A stretch of 64,000 bases of DNA from Cryptomeria japonica (GCF_030272615.1 NC_081405.1:21184047-21248046); one strand, 5' to 3'; shown: positions 10,871 through 23,105, counted from the first letter of the stretch. Notes: generated by a model from the letters alone, not told the origin. Translations and numbers: made by a program.

Positions 10871-13133
10871 AAGAGCTTGTTGATCCTACAACAAGAGGAA
10901 AATTTCTGATTCTTGCACTAATTCTTAGATCACCAATGGTTCCTTGACCTGTTCCTCCTGAAGCTAAATTCCAATAAAATCCTTTCATCTTTTCCATCCT
11001 GTACCATCTGGCTGATTCTTCTGTAACTGCTTCATAGGGTTTATCCATAGTCTTACATCCCAATAGTGGCCACATAAGAATAGGAGGTTGAAAGATCAGT
11101 GGTAACCAGTTATTGGTCTTCTCTCTACCTAGTTGTATATATTTGGGGGCTCTTTGCATAGCTGCCTAAAAATTTGACAGTGAATGAGGTTCTCCCTACT
11201 TTAATTCTTTTGGTAAGTTATTCCAGCGCTGAGTTAACCCATCTATTGCAGCTGCACTATCAGTCTAAACTAAATGCTCATATGGCTAGTATATTTCCTC
11301 CCTCATTGGAGGCACTAGCTTCCTAACATCATCTCTTACTAGTAATTTCTGCCATTCATAATAAAGAACTCTTGGCTCTTTTGCTTCCTTCCTCAATGGC
11401 AATGGACAATCAAATTCAAAATCTTTGTATGCTCTGGCTTGTGCCCCCATGTTGATCTCATTTTGAATCCATGACATTAAAGCTTTTATATTGATATCAC
11501 CAATGTATAACAAAGGATTCCACTCACTATATGAAGCTACAACATAGTTATGTAAATAAAATTCACATAACAAATTTTTCATAGCTGCTGGAGAAGTCTG
11601 GTAAGCATCATAAAATTCCTTAAGGGTTTCTAAAGAGGGGCTAAGGTCCCTGACAATGCGATTTAATTTGAAATTTAAATATCGCTCCCTTAAATGCAGA
11701 GCATAAACCCTTGGAGGTGCCCTACATTGCATCAATTCAGGGACCATATTAGTGATTGTTTCAACCTTAGCCTCTAATTATTCAATTTTGTTATCCCTCT
11801 TTTCAGTTTCTCTTTGCTGTTTGTCAATAACCCCTTGCAATCTAGCCCTCTCTATTTCCCATTGTCTATAAAATGTTAACTCAATAGATAAACTGCTTAG
11901 GGATGATGGAGGTCTAATAGGTGTTACCTTAGGCCTTGTAATCTCTTTGACATGTTCCTCAAGCTACTTTGCCACATAAGAAAGATTTGACAGTCTATCT
12001 ACATCACCTTCTTCCTGGATTTCAACATCTATAGGGCTCCCTTCTTCTGATGTTTCCACTAAAATAACCTCTGCTAGATCACCTACTAGATGAGCCTTCT
12101 GGATCCTACTCTGAGTTCTTCTCACATAAACCTTTGGAGTGGTTGCAGGAATGGTTTCTACCCATGGCTCTACTGCAGGAGTTTTTCTTTGTGACCTACA
12201 CCTCTTGGTTGCAGGAGAAATTTGAGTTGCATGCGGCTGAACCATAGGTTCTTCATCTATTTTATTTATTTCCAATTCCTTCCCTTTTCTCTTAGCAAAT
12301 GGTGAATCTCTTTGAAGAGAAGTGGAGGGTTGCTCCACATTTGCCTCAACCATCTCTTCTTCCATAATAACCATAGCTCCTTCGAAAATGAGCAAATCAT
12401 TCTCTGCAGAAAATACGAGAGAAGAGGGTTCCGCAATATTTTCTTCTTCAACTGGTGGATCATCTGCAACAGGAGCATCTTCAACCCTAAACTGCAATAT
12501 GTCCTCAAATACTCCCCATTCCATCTGTGAAACATCTCTAAGAGAATGTTCTACAAGCAATTTAATCAAACCATAATGGCTGATAGAATGATTTCCATTC
12601 TTCCGCGTTTCTTTGGCACTTGTAGAAATGAGGTGGTATAGAAAATTAGGGACATTCACCCTCCGGCCATGCCATAGATGACTAAGTAATTTAAAATATG
12701 GTGAATGTAGATTTGAATACCTCCCTTCACAAGTAATTTATTTCATTACATATAAAGCTACCTGAGGCCACTCTATTGGTAGGGAAACCCTCCTACTTCC
12801 TTGCTTGTCCACCATTAGAGGTCCATTTGTGGGAAGTGTAAACTCTGCCCTGGCACTCCTGGCGTCTTTTGATTCTAGAAACAATTCTCCTTCATGTGGT
12901 AACCTTGCAACTTTAGCTATCCGCTGCTCCGTAGCAATGACCCTTAATCCTTTAACCATAGCTTCTCCTTCGTTGAAGGAATGCATAAACTCTTCAGCAA
13001 TTTCTTCATTAAAATCCCTGATTTTCAAAAAGTAATCAATCCAGCCATGGTGTCTAAAATAATTCTCACAAAGAGCATCCTGCAACAACACATCATGGAC
13101 TTTTGGTTCATGGTGGATTGGATCTCCACCCAT
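10869..13133 (-). pseudogene. Extra ORF behind pol in Athila/Tat-like element
   Basis: One reading frame runs from the ATG at 13133 to the stop at 10869, broken by about seven in-frame stops (for example 12738 and 11964), giving about 750 codons. The N-terminal part has NYFRHHGWIDYFLKIRDF and a segment with EQRIAKVARLPHEGE; the middle is acidic and proline-rich with basic patches; a coiled-coil-like run follows (RQWEIERARLQGVIDKQQRE); then a globular part with SYSEWNPLLYIGDINIKALM and GFYWNLASGGTGQG. It has no gag, protease, RT or integrase motif. Ty3/gypsy Athila and Tat lineages often carry an additional ORF here, the place occupied by env in retroviruses. I see no signal peptide or membrane segment, so calling it an envelope is not supported. 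The NA-2 TSD lies just in front of the ATG. Confidence 0.65.
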
Positions 13134-13137
13134 TTCT

Positions 13138-13932
13138 TGTTAGGATTCCCATAGATACTGAGAGGGGGGGATGAATCAGTATCTAACCGGTTATAATATT
13201 TTCTTAGCTTAAAACATGTAGAACATATTAATACTGTATACTGGTAAATAGAAAGTAATGCAATAAACAAAGATAACAACAACCACATGAAAAACATGCC
13301 ATAACATATTAGTTTAATGAGGAAACCTGGTGTGGGAAAAACCTTGGTGGGATTTGTGACCCACAATATTCACTTACTGGCCAATAAGAGAATATTACTG
13401 CTACAAGAGGGGCCTACACATGTAGGAAGGCCAAGTGCCTAGAGCTCACTGCTCAATTACAAAATGGGAAGTCTCACTGACTTACAAAATGGATTATATA
13501 AATCCAATGTCTTGTACTGCTTCAAAATAGCATCTATTATGCCAGATCCAGTACTAGTTTATAGCTCTGCTTCATACATAAACCCTTAACCTATAATTCG
13601 CATAATAGGTCTACCTTATTTTTTCTCCATTACATCCTTTTCTTCCTCTATAATGAACTCTTATATATATGAGTCATTTTATAACTTGCCAAGTCAGCTT
13701 ATAATGATTTTACAATAATTAACAAAATAATTTACAAACAAAATTCCTATCGGCCTCTGTGCCGGTATGCTTCCTTTTACTGCTGGTGCCGGTGGTCTAT
13801 GTGCCGATGTAGAGTCTGACCTTGCTAGTGGCGGTAAATTGTCTTGCCGGTGTCATAGGATTGTAAGGTTACCATCAATGACAAAACCTTCAATCACCTA
13901 CAATGTCTCATTGGAGTGTGCATTTGCCAACA
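13138..13932 (-). repeat. 3' LTR of NA-2
   Basis: 795 bp, TGTTAGGATTCCC ... CATTTGCCAACA. It holds a 10-bp perfect inverted repeat TAGATACTGA ... TCAGTATCTA (13152..13185) around a G-rich loop. It is nearly identical to 16127..16900 over most of its length, with a short deletion in the latter near 16770. Confidence 0.9.
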
Positions 13933-14103
13933 ATCTCCCCCTTTGGCATTGATGGCAACACTCATGAGAAAAATCCAAAAACTGTCATCCAAAAAGAATC
14001 TGCTAGTATTGTCTTACCAAAAATGTGTACCAAAAGAATGTGTACTCCCCCTGAGTTGATGAGTCATTTTACTGATTATTTTTCTTATTCCACTACTCCC
14101 CCT
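13933..14103 (-). promoter_or_regulatory. Three polypurine tracts of NA-2
   Basis: The minus strand has AGGGGGAG three times, at 13935..13942, 14045..14052 and 14096..14103; the first touches the 3' LTR. The phrase ATGCCAAAGGGGGAG occurs at the first and third. Several polypurine tracts between the coding end and the 3' LTR are, as I recall, a described feature of Sirevirus-type copia elements, and the element at 42959 has four. Confidence 0.65.
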
Positions 14104-14182
14104 TTGGCATCAATGACAAAGGTTGTCAAAGTGTCAATGAGTGTGGTTTCCTACTTCATCCTTGTAACCAGTTGGTTACAAT

Positions 14183-16116
14183 CTAAAAAAGATCCGCCAA
14201 AACCAGATTCAAGCTCTCAATGAACTTTTTGCTATCTTTTATTGCGGCCTCTGTCCTCTGAACTATACCGGTGAGGTGTTGCATTTGCTCTGCCGGTGTT
14301 TTCTATCCTTGAATCAAGGCATCAGATATTTCTTTCCTTAAGGAGGTGAGGTAGTCCAATTTTGGACTAAGTCTCCATTTTAGATATTTAGCCTTTCCTT
14401 TTATTCTTTCTTTGTCTCTTTCCAACTTTAATAGTTCTTCCTCAAAACTTGTTATCTTCTGCTAAAAAACTAATAATGAATCAGATGAATTAATGAAATT
14501 GTCAGCTAGTTGATTTATTTCTTCCCGTATCTTGCTAATTTTCTTGTCTATATCAACTATCAAAAAGTTAGTTTTACATGTATCCTTGTACAAAGTTTTG
14601 AATTCCTTCAATGTGCTACATAGTTCCAGTAGAATTGTGTCAAATTGCCTTGTACAGTTCTTTATTTCTTCCTCAAAGAATTTGTGTTTTTCCTTCTCTA
14701 ATCTCTCCTTGAATGCTTCCTCTTTTATTTGTTCAACTGTCACAATGTTTTTAGTAATATACTTGTACAAAGTGTCAAGTTGACTCAAAGAATCTTTATT
14801 ATCTACATTAGATTTTGGTGCTATCATCTTCAAAATTGGAATGGTGTCATCTATTGCCTTGTAAGCCTGTGAGCTACAATATGTTATCTTCTTTATGGAA
14901 TCCAAAATAACTTGTGTTACATTATTTGATGAGCCAATAATCTGTATTCCGCCGATGGGAGCAATATCCTTGCTTGTGGTGACCTCTGGTAGGTCAGTTT
15001 GTGTTTCCATTTCTTTAAGCAAAGGTTTATCTTGCTCAACTGTTGCCGGTGGCACCGACTCAGTGTGAACCTATTGTGGTGATGGAGCCTTTTTCTCTGT
15101 GTGAGCTTGTTGCTCAGTGTTATCATCTGTCGGTTTACTTTCTGTACCATCAGTTACCGGTTGCTCATTAGCCATATCTGTCTTCTCAGTTGTATCCTTA
15201 TCTACCACAATATTGACCTTTTGAGTATCAATGTCCACTGTGTATAATACCTCAGAGTTAGGATTTGTGTCCTCTTGTGGTATGTCCATACTCTCACTAT
15301 CTGGTTGATTGTCAGTGGTAACTACCAGTGGAGTATTCAGAGGCAGTGGGGATAAGTTATCTTTTATTTTTATGCTAGGTGGTCCACCAACCTTGCCTTT
15401 TCCCTTATTCTTATCGTTCTGATATACTTTGATGTGTTTGGGTTTTCTATATTCTTCCTTCTTTTCCTTCTCTACAAGAAATATGTCCCATGCATTGGTC
15501 ATTTCCTTTGCAACCTCATTTACTCTACCAACCATAAGTGCTACATGCCGGTGTATAGTTGAAAATACTGACCGATTAGCCTCTGAGATCAGATCATCTA
15601 TCTCTTTTGGTGAGTTGACTGGATAAACAACAAGTAGTTTTTCATTTTTCATTTTCTAATCAAGCTCTACAATAGCTTGCCTTCTTGCTTCAAGTCTTTT
15701 AAACAGTTCTTGCAGCAATTCATCTGCAACTTGCATTAGAAATTTCTTGTAAATGTCCAATTGTATAATTACACTATTTTCAACTTTATCCTTGTCATCA
15801 ACTAATAATGAATCATATAATTTATTGATGTTTTTTAGCTGTCCATCCTTTGTTATTTCATCTAGTAGTTTGTCAATTGGAGCAATGTTTCATTGAGTCT
15901 TCTTCTTGGGTGTTAACTTCTTCTTCTTTGGAGTTATCTTCTTAGCCGGGGGCCTTACTGCCCATTGTTTCTATCTGGTTCTTCTAGGAGAAGGTGTAGA
16001 TACCAATGAAGGTTCTCTTTTCCTCACAACTCTCTTAAATGCAGCTGGCATGTCACTTTCCGAAGAAGTTTCTACCAGTGTCAAGATCTTCCTCAAGCTG
16101 TTAGGCTTCTAAAAAT
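14183..16116 (-). pseudogene. NA-2 ORF, coiled-coil protein of unknown function
   Basis: A single frame runs from just inside the 5' LTR (KPNSLRKILTLVETSSESDM near 16105) to a TAG at 14183, with in-frame stops near 15972, 15893, 15658, 15071, 14462 and 14310. It gives about 640 codons. In order: a basic segment with PAKKITPKKKKLTPKKK; a helical part around IDKLLDEITKDGQLKNINKL; SPKEIDDLISEANRSVF; a polar threonine/aspartate-rich part; and a long coiled coil (EEAFKERLEKEKHKFFEEEI, then LKEFKTLYKDTCK and KISKIREEINQLADNF). The layout matches the C-terminal half of the NA-1 protein, which also sits before a polypurine tract and 3' LTR. The globular N-terminal domain of NA-1 is absent. Function unknown. 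Confidence 0.65.
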
Positions 16117-16126
16117 AGAGACGATT

Positions 16127-16900
16127 TGTTAGGATTCCCACAGATACTGAGAGGGAGGGGTGAATCAGTATCTAACTGGTTATAAGATTTTCTTAGCTTA
16201 AAACATGTAGAACATATTAATACTGTATACTAGTAAACAAAAAGTAATGCAATAAACAAAGATAACATCAACCACATGAAAAACACACCATAACACAGTA
16301 GTTTAATGAGGAAACTCGGTGTGGGAAAAACCTTGGTGGGATTTGTGACCCACAATATTCACTTACTAGCCAATAAGAGAATATTACTGCTACAAGAGGG
16401 GCCTACACATGTAGGAAGGCCAAGTGCTTAGAGCTCACTGCTCAATTACAAAATGGGAAGTCTTACTGACTTACAAAATGGATTATATAAATCCAATGTC
16501 TTGTACTGCTTCAAAATAGCATCTATTATGCCAGATCCAGTACTGGTTTATAGCTCTGCTTCATACATAAACCCTTAACCTATAATTCGCATAATAGGTC
16601 TGCCTTATTTTTTCTCCATTACATCCTTTTCTTCCTCTATAATGAACTCTTATATATATGAGTCATTTTACAACTTGCCAAGTCAGCTTACAATGATTTT
16701 ACAATAATTAAAAAAATAATTTACAAACAAAATTCTTGTTGGCCTCTGTGTCGGTATGGTTCCTTTTACTCCCGGTGTAGAGTCTGACCTTGCTAGTGCC
16801 GGTAAATTGTCTTGCCGGTGTCATAGGATTGTGAGGTTGCCATCAATGACAAAACCTTCAATCACCTACAATGTCTCATTGGAGTGTGCATTTGCCAACA
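16127..16900 (-). repeat. 5' LTR of NA-2
   Basis: 774 bp, TGTTAGGATTCCCACAGATACTGAG ... TTTGCCAACA. The hairpin arms AGATACTGA and TCAGTATCT are at 16142..16150 and 16165..16173. The TSD TTTCT follows directly. Confidence 0.9.
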
Positions 16901-16905
16901 TTTCT

Positions 16906-17404
16906 TACTCTGTTAGTATAGCACACCTTGCAGCTGAGAAACATAGAACCAAAATATCCTACAAACTTGAAAATTGAAAATTCCATACATATCTCCAAAT
17001 TTGGTGGTAGAATTTATTACTTCCTTGCGTGAAAGAATATCTTGTTAAAAAAAATGATGGCAAGCAATCAATTCTAGGTACCAAAAAGGATGAATAACTA
17101 CTAACTTTGGAAACCGAACCATAAAACACCCCCCCAACTTATCCTAGCACGTGTCCACACAAGCTGACGAGATTTAGGGGAGTGTACATGGATTTAAGAA
17201 GGCAGTAATCATAATGAAATCATAAATGCGTAATTAAAATAAAATACAATATGTACATACTTGTAGTCATATGAAAATGAAGGCGAAATGAAATGAAATG
17301 ATAGATAAGAAAATGAGATGGGATGACGTGGATGGAATTTTATTTATGAAGAAGAACATTTCCATAAGACATGGAAATATTTTTGTGAAATGATGCAAGA
17401 AGAA
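16906..17404 (-). other. Spacer between integrase and extra ORF
   Basis: About 500 bp of the Athila/Tat-like element without a credible ORF on either strand. It contains a C-rich tract (CACCCCCCCCAACTTATCC, near 17129), which on the minus strand is a purine-rich run ahead of the extra ORF. Whether it acts as an internal promoter or second priming site cannot be told. Confidence 0.5.
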
Positions 17405-18924
17405 TTATGAAGCGGCAAGCATATTCACTGTAGTGGTTGCAGGAACCGTACCTTCATTACTTTGCTCAGTTGCAGTAGGAACCTGATCAATTGTTGTAGG
17501 AACCTTATCAGTTGCTGCAGGAACCTGTTTTTCATCCTTTTGGGCAAATTGCTGCAGGAACTCCTCTTTAGTGGCTGACTTATGATAAAGATGCAATCGG
17601 TGACCATTCACCAAAAGCTTAAACCGAACGGGGTCAATTGTGGTCAAATGAACAACTTCATTATTGAAAACTTCTTCTATCTCATATGGACCCAACCATC
17701 TAGTTTGCAACTTTCCCATAATATCTTTATATCTGGAGTCATACAATATTGCCCAATCACCGGCTTTGAACTTTTTCTCTTTGATATATTTATCATGCCA
17801 CTTTTCTCTCTAATTTTGGATCAGTTCTAACTGCTAGACAACCATTTTCCTCCATTCGTCTAAAGCATTCAATTGCTGAATTCGTTATTTTTGTACTTCA
17901 GATAGTGTCATATTTAATTGCAGAGCTGTCCTCAAAGTTTTATGCTCAAATTCAATAGGCATCATTGTTGCTTTTCCATAAACCATTTCAAAAGGTGTGA
18001 AACCAATTGGTGTTTTCCAAGTTGTTCTGTATGCCCAAATTGCTTCTGAAAGCCTATGAGACGAGTCTTTTTTATGAACAGATACTGTTTTGGTAAGAAT
18101 AGCCTCAAGCTCCCTATTTGTAACCTCTACCTGTCCATTAGCTTGTGGATGATATGGAGTAGATTTTTTGTGCCTTATATTGTATTCATTGACCAAAGAT
18201 GCAATCAATGTTGAAGTAAATTGTGGGCCCTGGTCTAATACAATTTCTCTTGGTACTCCATATCTTGTAAATATCTCCTCATAAAGAAACTCACCACCTT
18301 ATTATCTCTTGCATGTGTCATGGCACGAGCTTCCACCCATTTTGTTACATAATATGTACATACCAAAATGTAGGATTTTCCATTAGAAGGTGGGTCAATT
18401 GGGCCAACAAAATCTAATCCCCATTTATCAAATGGTGCGGCTAATATTTGTGGATATAATGGCATCTCATCAGATTTAGTAGGACTTCACATATGCTAGC
18501 ATCTGTCACATTTTCTTGTATACTGTGCTGCATCCTTGTGTAATGTGGGCCAATAGTATCCTATATTTAGTATTTTGAGTGCTATTCTTTTGGCAGCAAA
18601 ATGTCCTCCACATGGCTCATCATGACACGCATGCAGGATATCATATGTTTCATCTTCCCTTACACATATTCTCATGCCTTGGTCAGGCCCAGTATAAAAC
18701 AAACAATCAACAATCCATGAGAAGTTAGAACTTTTTTCTACTAACAACCTTCTTTTCTTAGGAGAGAAATGAATTAGCATTTTAGCAGCAGCTAAATAGT
18801 TGGCAATATCAACATACCAGGGAGTGCGAGCTTGTATAAGGAATAAATGTTCATCTGGAAAAGCACCATCTATTACTATAGAATCTTCTTGTAACCGAAG
18901 TCTTGAAAGATAGTCTGCAACCAC
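17405..18924 (-). pseudogene. Integrase of Athila/Tat-like element
   Basis: Integrase inserts the DNA copy into the genome. Read right to left: the end of the RNase H domain (VVADYLSRLRLQED), the zinc-binding HHCC domain (HACHDEPCGGHFAAKR to RKCDRC at 18496), the catalytic core from WGLDFVGPI (18400) through a HPQANGQVEVTNREL segment (18130), then ALWA-type WAYRTTWKTPIGFTPFEMVYG, and the C-terminal GPY module (RWLGPYEIEEVF, 17690; LLVNGHRLHLYH, 17600). The tail ends in an alternating proline/threonine-rich stretch at 17405. Stops lie at 18496 and near 18235; a frameshift near 18220 separates the first aspartate from the rest of the core. Confidence 0.85.
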
Positions 18925-20317
18925 ATTAGACTTCCCTAGTTCATCAACAAATGTGATATCAAATTCCTATATCAACAATAACTGGCGAGCTAATCTACCA
19001 GTAATTGAAGGCTTATTCATGAGATATCTGATTGCAGTATGATCTGTATGCACAAATATGGGATATCCTGTGATATAGTGCTTGAATTTGTTGAGTGCAT
19101 ATATAACGGCTAACATTTCCTTTTCAATTACTGTGTAATTCAACTCAAGCCCCTATAAGTTTTTGCTAATATAATATATTGCACTTTCCAAGTTATCAAT
19201 CTTCTGTCCTAATAATTCCCCTATTGCATAATTGGATGTATTTGTATGAATTTGAAATGGTAAAGAACAATTTGGACCTTTAAGAACTGGTGCTTGGGTC
19301 AAGGCATGCTTAAGCTTCAAGAAAGATTCATTGCATGCAAAGGTCCATTTAAATTCAATATCCTTGGTAAGCAGTGAATATAAGGGACTTGCAATTTTGT
19401 TGAAATCTTTGATAAACTTTCTATAGTATCCAGCATGACCAAGGAAACTTCTTACATCTTTTGCTTCACAGGGGCATTGATATGCTGAATGACTTCAATC
19501 TTTGCTGGGTCCACCTGTATTCCTTTTATAGAGATATGATGACCAAGGACTATTCCTTCTTGCATCATGATGAAGCATTTCTCACTATTTAATGACAAAC
19601 TATAGTCCTCACATTGCTGCAAAACTTTTTTTAGGTTCCCCAATGCTTCTTCAAATTCATAACCATAAGTTGAAATATCAGAAAAGATACTGATCACTGC
19701 TCTTTGAAAAGTGGCTGGAGGATTACACAACCCAAAAGGAAGAATATAATATGCATATGTGCCCCAAGGACAAGTAAATGTTGTTTTTTCTTAATCCTCA
19801 GGGGCTATCTGAATCTGATTGTAACCACTGAATCCATCAAGAAATGAAAAACATCTTTTACCAGCCAAAGAATCCAATACCTGATCCACAAATGGTAATG
19901 GAAAATGATCTTTTCTTGTTGCTTAGTTCAAGGCTCTATAATCAACACATACCCTCCATTTTCCTCCTTTCTTAGGAACTATTACCAAAGGTGATACCCA
20001 TTGGCTATCAGAGATAGGATAGATAAACCCGGCCTTTAACAACTTCTGCAATTCTTCTTTAACTATTTCTTTTAATGCAGGATTGATTCTTCTTTGCAGC
20101 TGTCTGAGTGGGAACATTCTTCTTTTATATAGATATGGTGGGTGCAAACTATTGGATCTATTCCATGCATATCCTTGTAATCCCATGCAAAAACATTTTT
20201 ATGACATTTCAACAAGTCCAAGAGGGTCCCCTTTTGAGTATTTGAAAGATCTCTATTGATATTCAAACATTTATTCAAATCACCTTCTATCTTGATAGTA
20301 AGATCAATCTGGGACAT
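18925..20317 (-). pseudogene. RT and RNase H of Athila/Tat-like element, YxDD box deleted
   Basis: The RT begins with LLKCHKNVFAWDYKDMHGID, then EELQKLLKAGFIYPISDSQW and GGKWRVCVDYRALN (about 19923..20080), FSFLDGFSGYNQIQIAPED (near 19800), and LPFGLCNPPATFQRAVISIF (19680..19750). The next residues should hold the catalytic Y/F-x-D-D box; instead FSDISTYGYEFEEALGNL follows directly, so about 14 residues are missing in frame. After that come GIVLGHHISIKGIQVDPAKI and, from 19430 to 18925, RNase H pieces (EKEMLAVIYALNKFKHYI, FVHTDHTAIRYLMNK, ITGRLARQLLL). In-frame stops interrupt several places. This RT cannot have been active after the deletion. Confidence 0.85.
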
Positions 20318-20344
20318 ATTAGAAAAATGAGAAGTACAAACTTC

Positions 20345-21055
20345 CTACCGCAACAGAGTATGCAATACATCAGTGGCTGCAAGAAAGTCTAAATCTACAA
20401 TATTCGGTACCAACTCCTGCAATTGTTGTTCTTGTATCAACTCATTTATCAAAATTTTATAAATAATTGAGTCTTGATCATGTAATTGCATGAATGGCCC
20501 TCGATTAATCATCATAAGGTGATTAATAGAGTCAACTCCCGCAGATTCTTCTCCCAAAATAGGCCAAATGGCTTGTTGTTGATCCAACTGGGGTTGTGAA
20601 GGAGAATACAAAGCTAATGTTTTTGTAGAGTTCCCATCTGAAATAGTCATATCCCCTGATCTACATCCAATATATGCATCAGCCATGGCAAGCCAAGGTA
20701 TTCCCAAAATCACTGGATATCCTCCTAGTGTTGCCTTTGGAGATAGAATCATAAAGTCTGCAGGGTATTCCCAAGAATCCAAAATAACCACCACATCTTC
20801 AATAATACCATCAGGTCTCACTGTAGAGCTATCATCAAGCTATATAACTGTGGGTGTAGGCCTTAGACTATTGATTTCAAGATGTTTCATTACTTCTCTT
20901 GTCATCACATCAATGGCTGCCCCTAAATCAATTAAAACATTCCTTATCTGGCTGCCATTAATGCCTATACTTACAACAGAACTACCTGGATCAGAATATT
21001 TTAGAATTGCAACCTTATCTAACATAATATCTACCAGTTGACCCATAACATGCAC
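20345..21055 (-). pseudogene. Protease of Athila/Tat-like element
   Basis: The segment at 20840..21055 contains VLIDLGAAIDVMTREVM. D-L-G-A in place of D-S/T-G-A is common in this gypsy group. The following frame (20345..20821) has ADFMILSPKATLGGYPVILG and IPWLAMADAYIGCRSGDMTI, the second half of the retropepsin fold with the flap and the LG-x-P-W-L segment. An in-frame stop (20839) separates the two. Role: cleavage of the polyprotein. Confidence 0.8.
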
Positions 21056-22967
21056 TGTTTGCGGATCCTTCTTCTTCCCACAAGGTTTTTTTTAGACATG
21101 CTTCTCTCAATGCCTTACTATATATTGGAACATCTTTTATTGCTTGCAACAATGGGATTTTAACACAAACATGTTTTAGTTGATCTATAATATCAAAACC
21201 TTGCTCTCGCTCTGTGAGAACTTCCTTTTCTTGCAATCTCTGGGGAAATGGCAGTAATATTTGCTTCTGAGGTATTGTATCTATTGGATTAGAGATTTCT
21301 TGTTCTTCTTGTATCTCAGTGATAATTGGAGGAGATGGATTAGATAGAGTTGTCCCAGATCGGAGGTGAATATCACTTAGGGATAGAGAATAGGTTGGGT
21401 ATTGATTAAGATCAGCTGAATAAGCTTATTGTTGTTGCTGAGATTTAATATTAGGATTTGGCATTTGTTGAGTGGGCAACTACGTTGGTTTAGGTGGGAC
21501 AACAGTGGCTACAGGGGGAGGCATTATTGCTGGTGGTTAAGCCTATTAAATAGGCTATTGATAACCAGAAGATCAGGCATTGCATGGCTGACTCCTCCTC
21601 CATTGAGGAGTAGGTTGCCAATTCCCTTGAAAATGACTTCCTTGGCCCTGAGGTGGATACCAATTCCCTTGTGGATGCTACCACTATGGCATTTGATTAG
21701 CAAAATGTTGCCCTTGGCATTGAGAACCATACCAGTTTTGATAATTACCAAAATTTTTAGCATATGGTGATTGCCATTAGTTATTTGGTACATAACAATT
21801 TCCACTATTACTAGAAAAAGAAAGTGGATCCGGAGGCATACCTTGTCTTTGGAAATTTGGCCTTCTTTGAGAAATATAGAAAAATTGCTCATCATCACCT
21901 TGTATTGGCTTGAAGTTAGGAACCTCAACATTTGCAACCATTTTACATCTGCAATCCTTCTTTCCCTGTCTACAATGAGGGCAAAATTCTGCAAGAAATG
22001 CATCAGCTTCTTCATGCTTCTTCTTAGTTGAAAGTGTATCCAACTGAGTAGCCATATTATTTATAATGTCCTCCTTAAACTCCTTCAATAAATGGCTAAG
22101 TTCCATTCTAGAAACTCCAGTACTAGATTCTAATGAAGATGCTCCTGGCTTGAAACGCCTATTCTTTTTAGAAGCTGGTCTAGAATACTTCTTACAAATT
22201 TATCCTATTTCAGCCCACGTGGACTGTGTAATGTCACCTCCTCCCATAAGATCCAAAGAATCAGTGCATTCATCACTGATTCCCCTCAAAAATATCAACT
22301 TGAGGGAATATTCAATTAGAGTACTATGTTTGGACTTTTTGACGCTAAATAGAAACCTCTCCAAATAATCTTCAAGACTCTCATCTTCTTTCTGTGTCAT
22401 TCCAAAGATATCATCCCCATGACGATCAATGCCTCTAAAATAATCTTTATATTTTGCAAGAAACAATCATTTCATCTCATCCCATGTATTGATTGTGCTA
22501 CTACCCAAGCTCATAAACCATCTTAAAGATGATTCCTTCAACGTGGCAGGAAATATTTTGAGTCTATGGGCATCTGTAGTATAGTCAAAACTCCTACAAA
22601 GAACATCAAACTCAAATAGAAATGTGTCTGGATCCTCTATCACCAATCCATAGAATTTAGGGAGGGAAGAAGCTGGAATGTTCTTGAGATTAGTATTATC
22701 ATGCTGATCAGATATGGGGAACTCAAACGTTGGGTCCAAAGGTGGTGGTGGCGGATTATTTCCACCAGGAGGTGGGATTCCTTGCATTGGACTTGTGGGG
22801 GTAGTTACTATATGAAATCCTTCTTCTTGAGCTCCAAAGAGGAACTGAAGACTACCTTCTAGAAATTTAGATTCAGGATGGTTCAAATTCTTTGGGGTTT
22901 GATAAAGTTAAGCAAAAGGATTTATATCTGGGGAATTATTTTCTGCATGATTAGGATGACTGGGCAT
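21056..22967 (-). pseudogene. Gag of Athila/Tat-like element
   Basis: I place the start at an ATG at 22967 (MPSHPNHAENNSPDINPF), in frame with the long stretch from 22886. In order: an N-terminal region with a proline run; the capsid (retrotransposon gag) domain with FLFEFDVLCRSFDYTTDAHR, LRWFMSLGSSTINTWDEM and YLERFLFSVKKS; a cysteine cluster CPHCRQGKKDCRCK (about 21970) in place of a standard zinc knuckle; and a glutamine/proline-rich linker with DIHLRSGTTLSNPSPP (21350). One frame (ATG 22967 to 21777) holds four stops: one near 22890, TGA at 22467 (probably from TGG), TAA at 22200 and TAA at 21777 (probably from CAA). Confidence 0.8.
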
Positions 22968-23105
22968 AAATCTACCCAGAACATCTCTTCTTCACCTATG
23001 CATGCAGATTCATGAAATTTTTTTGAACAATCAGGTATGCCAAAAAAAACAATTAACTAAAAACTAAAAAGACAATAACCATAACAGGTTCTTAGTTTGA
23101 CACCA

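Larger units (their letters stand above)
13138..16900 (-). mobile_element. Non-autonomous copia-type element NA-2
   Basis: A 3.76-kb element with two LTRs (795 and 774 bp) and a perfect TSD, TTTCT (13133..13137 and 16901..16905). It carries minus-strand polypurine tracts next to the left LTR and one long unknown ORF, but no gag, protease, integrase or RT. The right (5') LTR is followed within about 11 bp by coding sequence, and the tRNA-Met type primer site (TGGTATCAGAGC) found in the element at 42959 is absent. Either the leader and the N-terminal part of the ORF were deleted after insertion, or the copy arose by template switching. The LTRs are close relatives of those of NA-1 and the Sirevirus-like element. 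Confidence 0.85.

Noticed and set aside
10869-13133. Extra ORF considered as a retroviral-type envelope gene
   Set aside because: No signal peptide, transmembrane helix or furin-like site can be seen; only the position matches.
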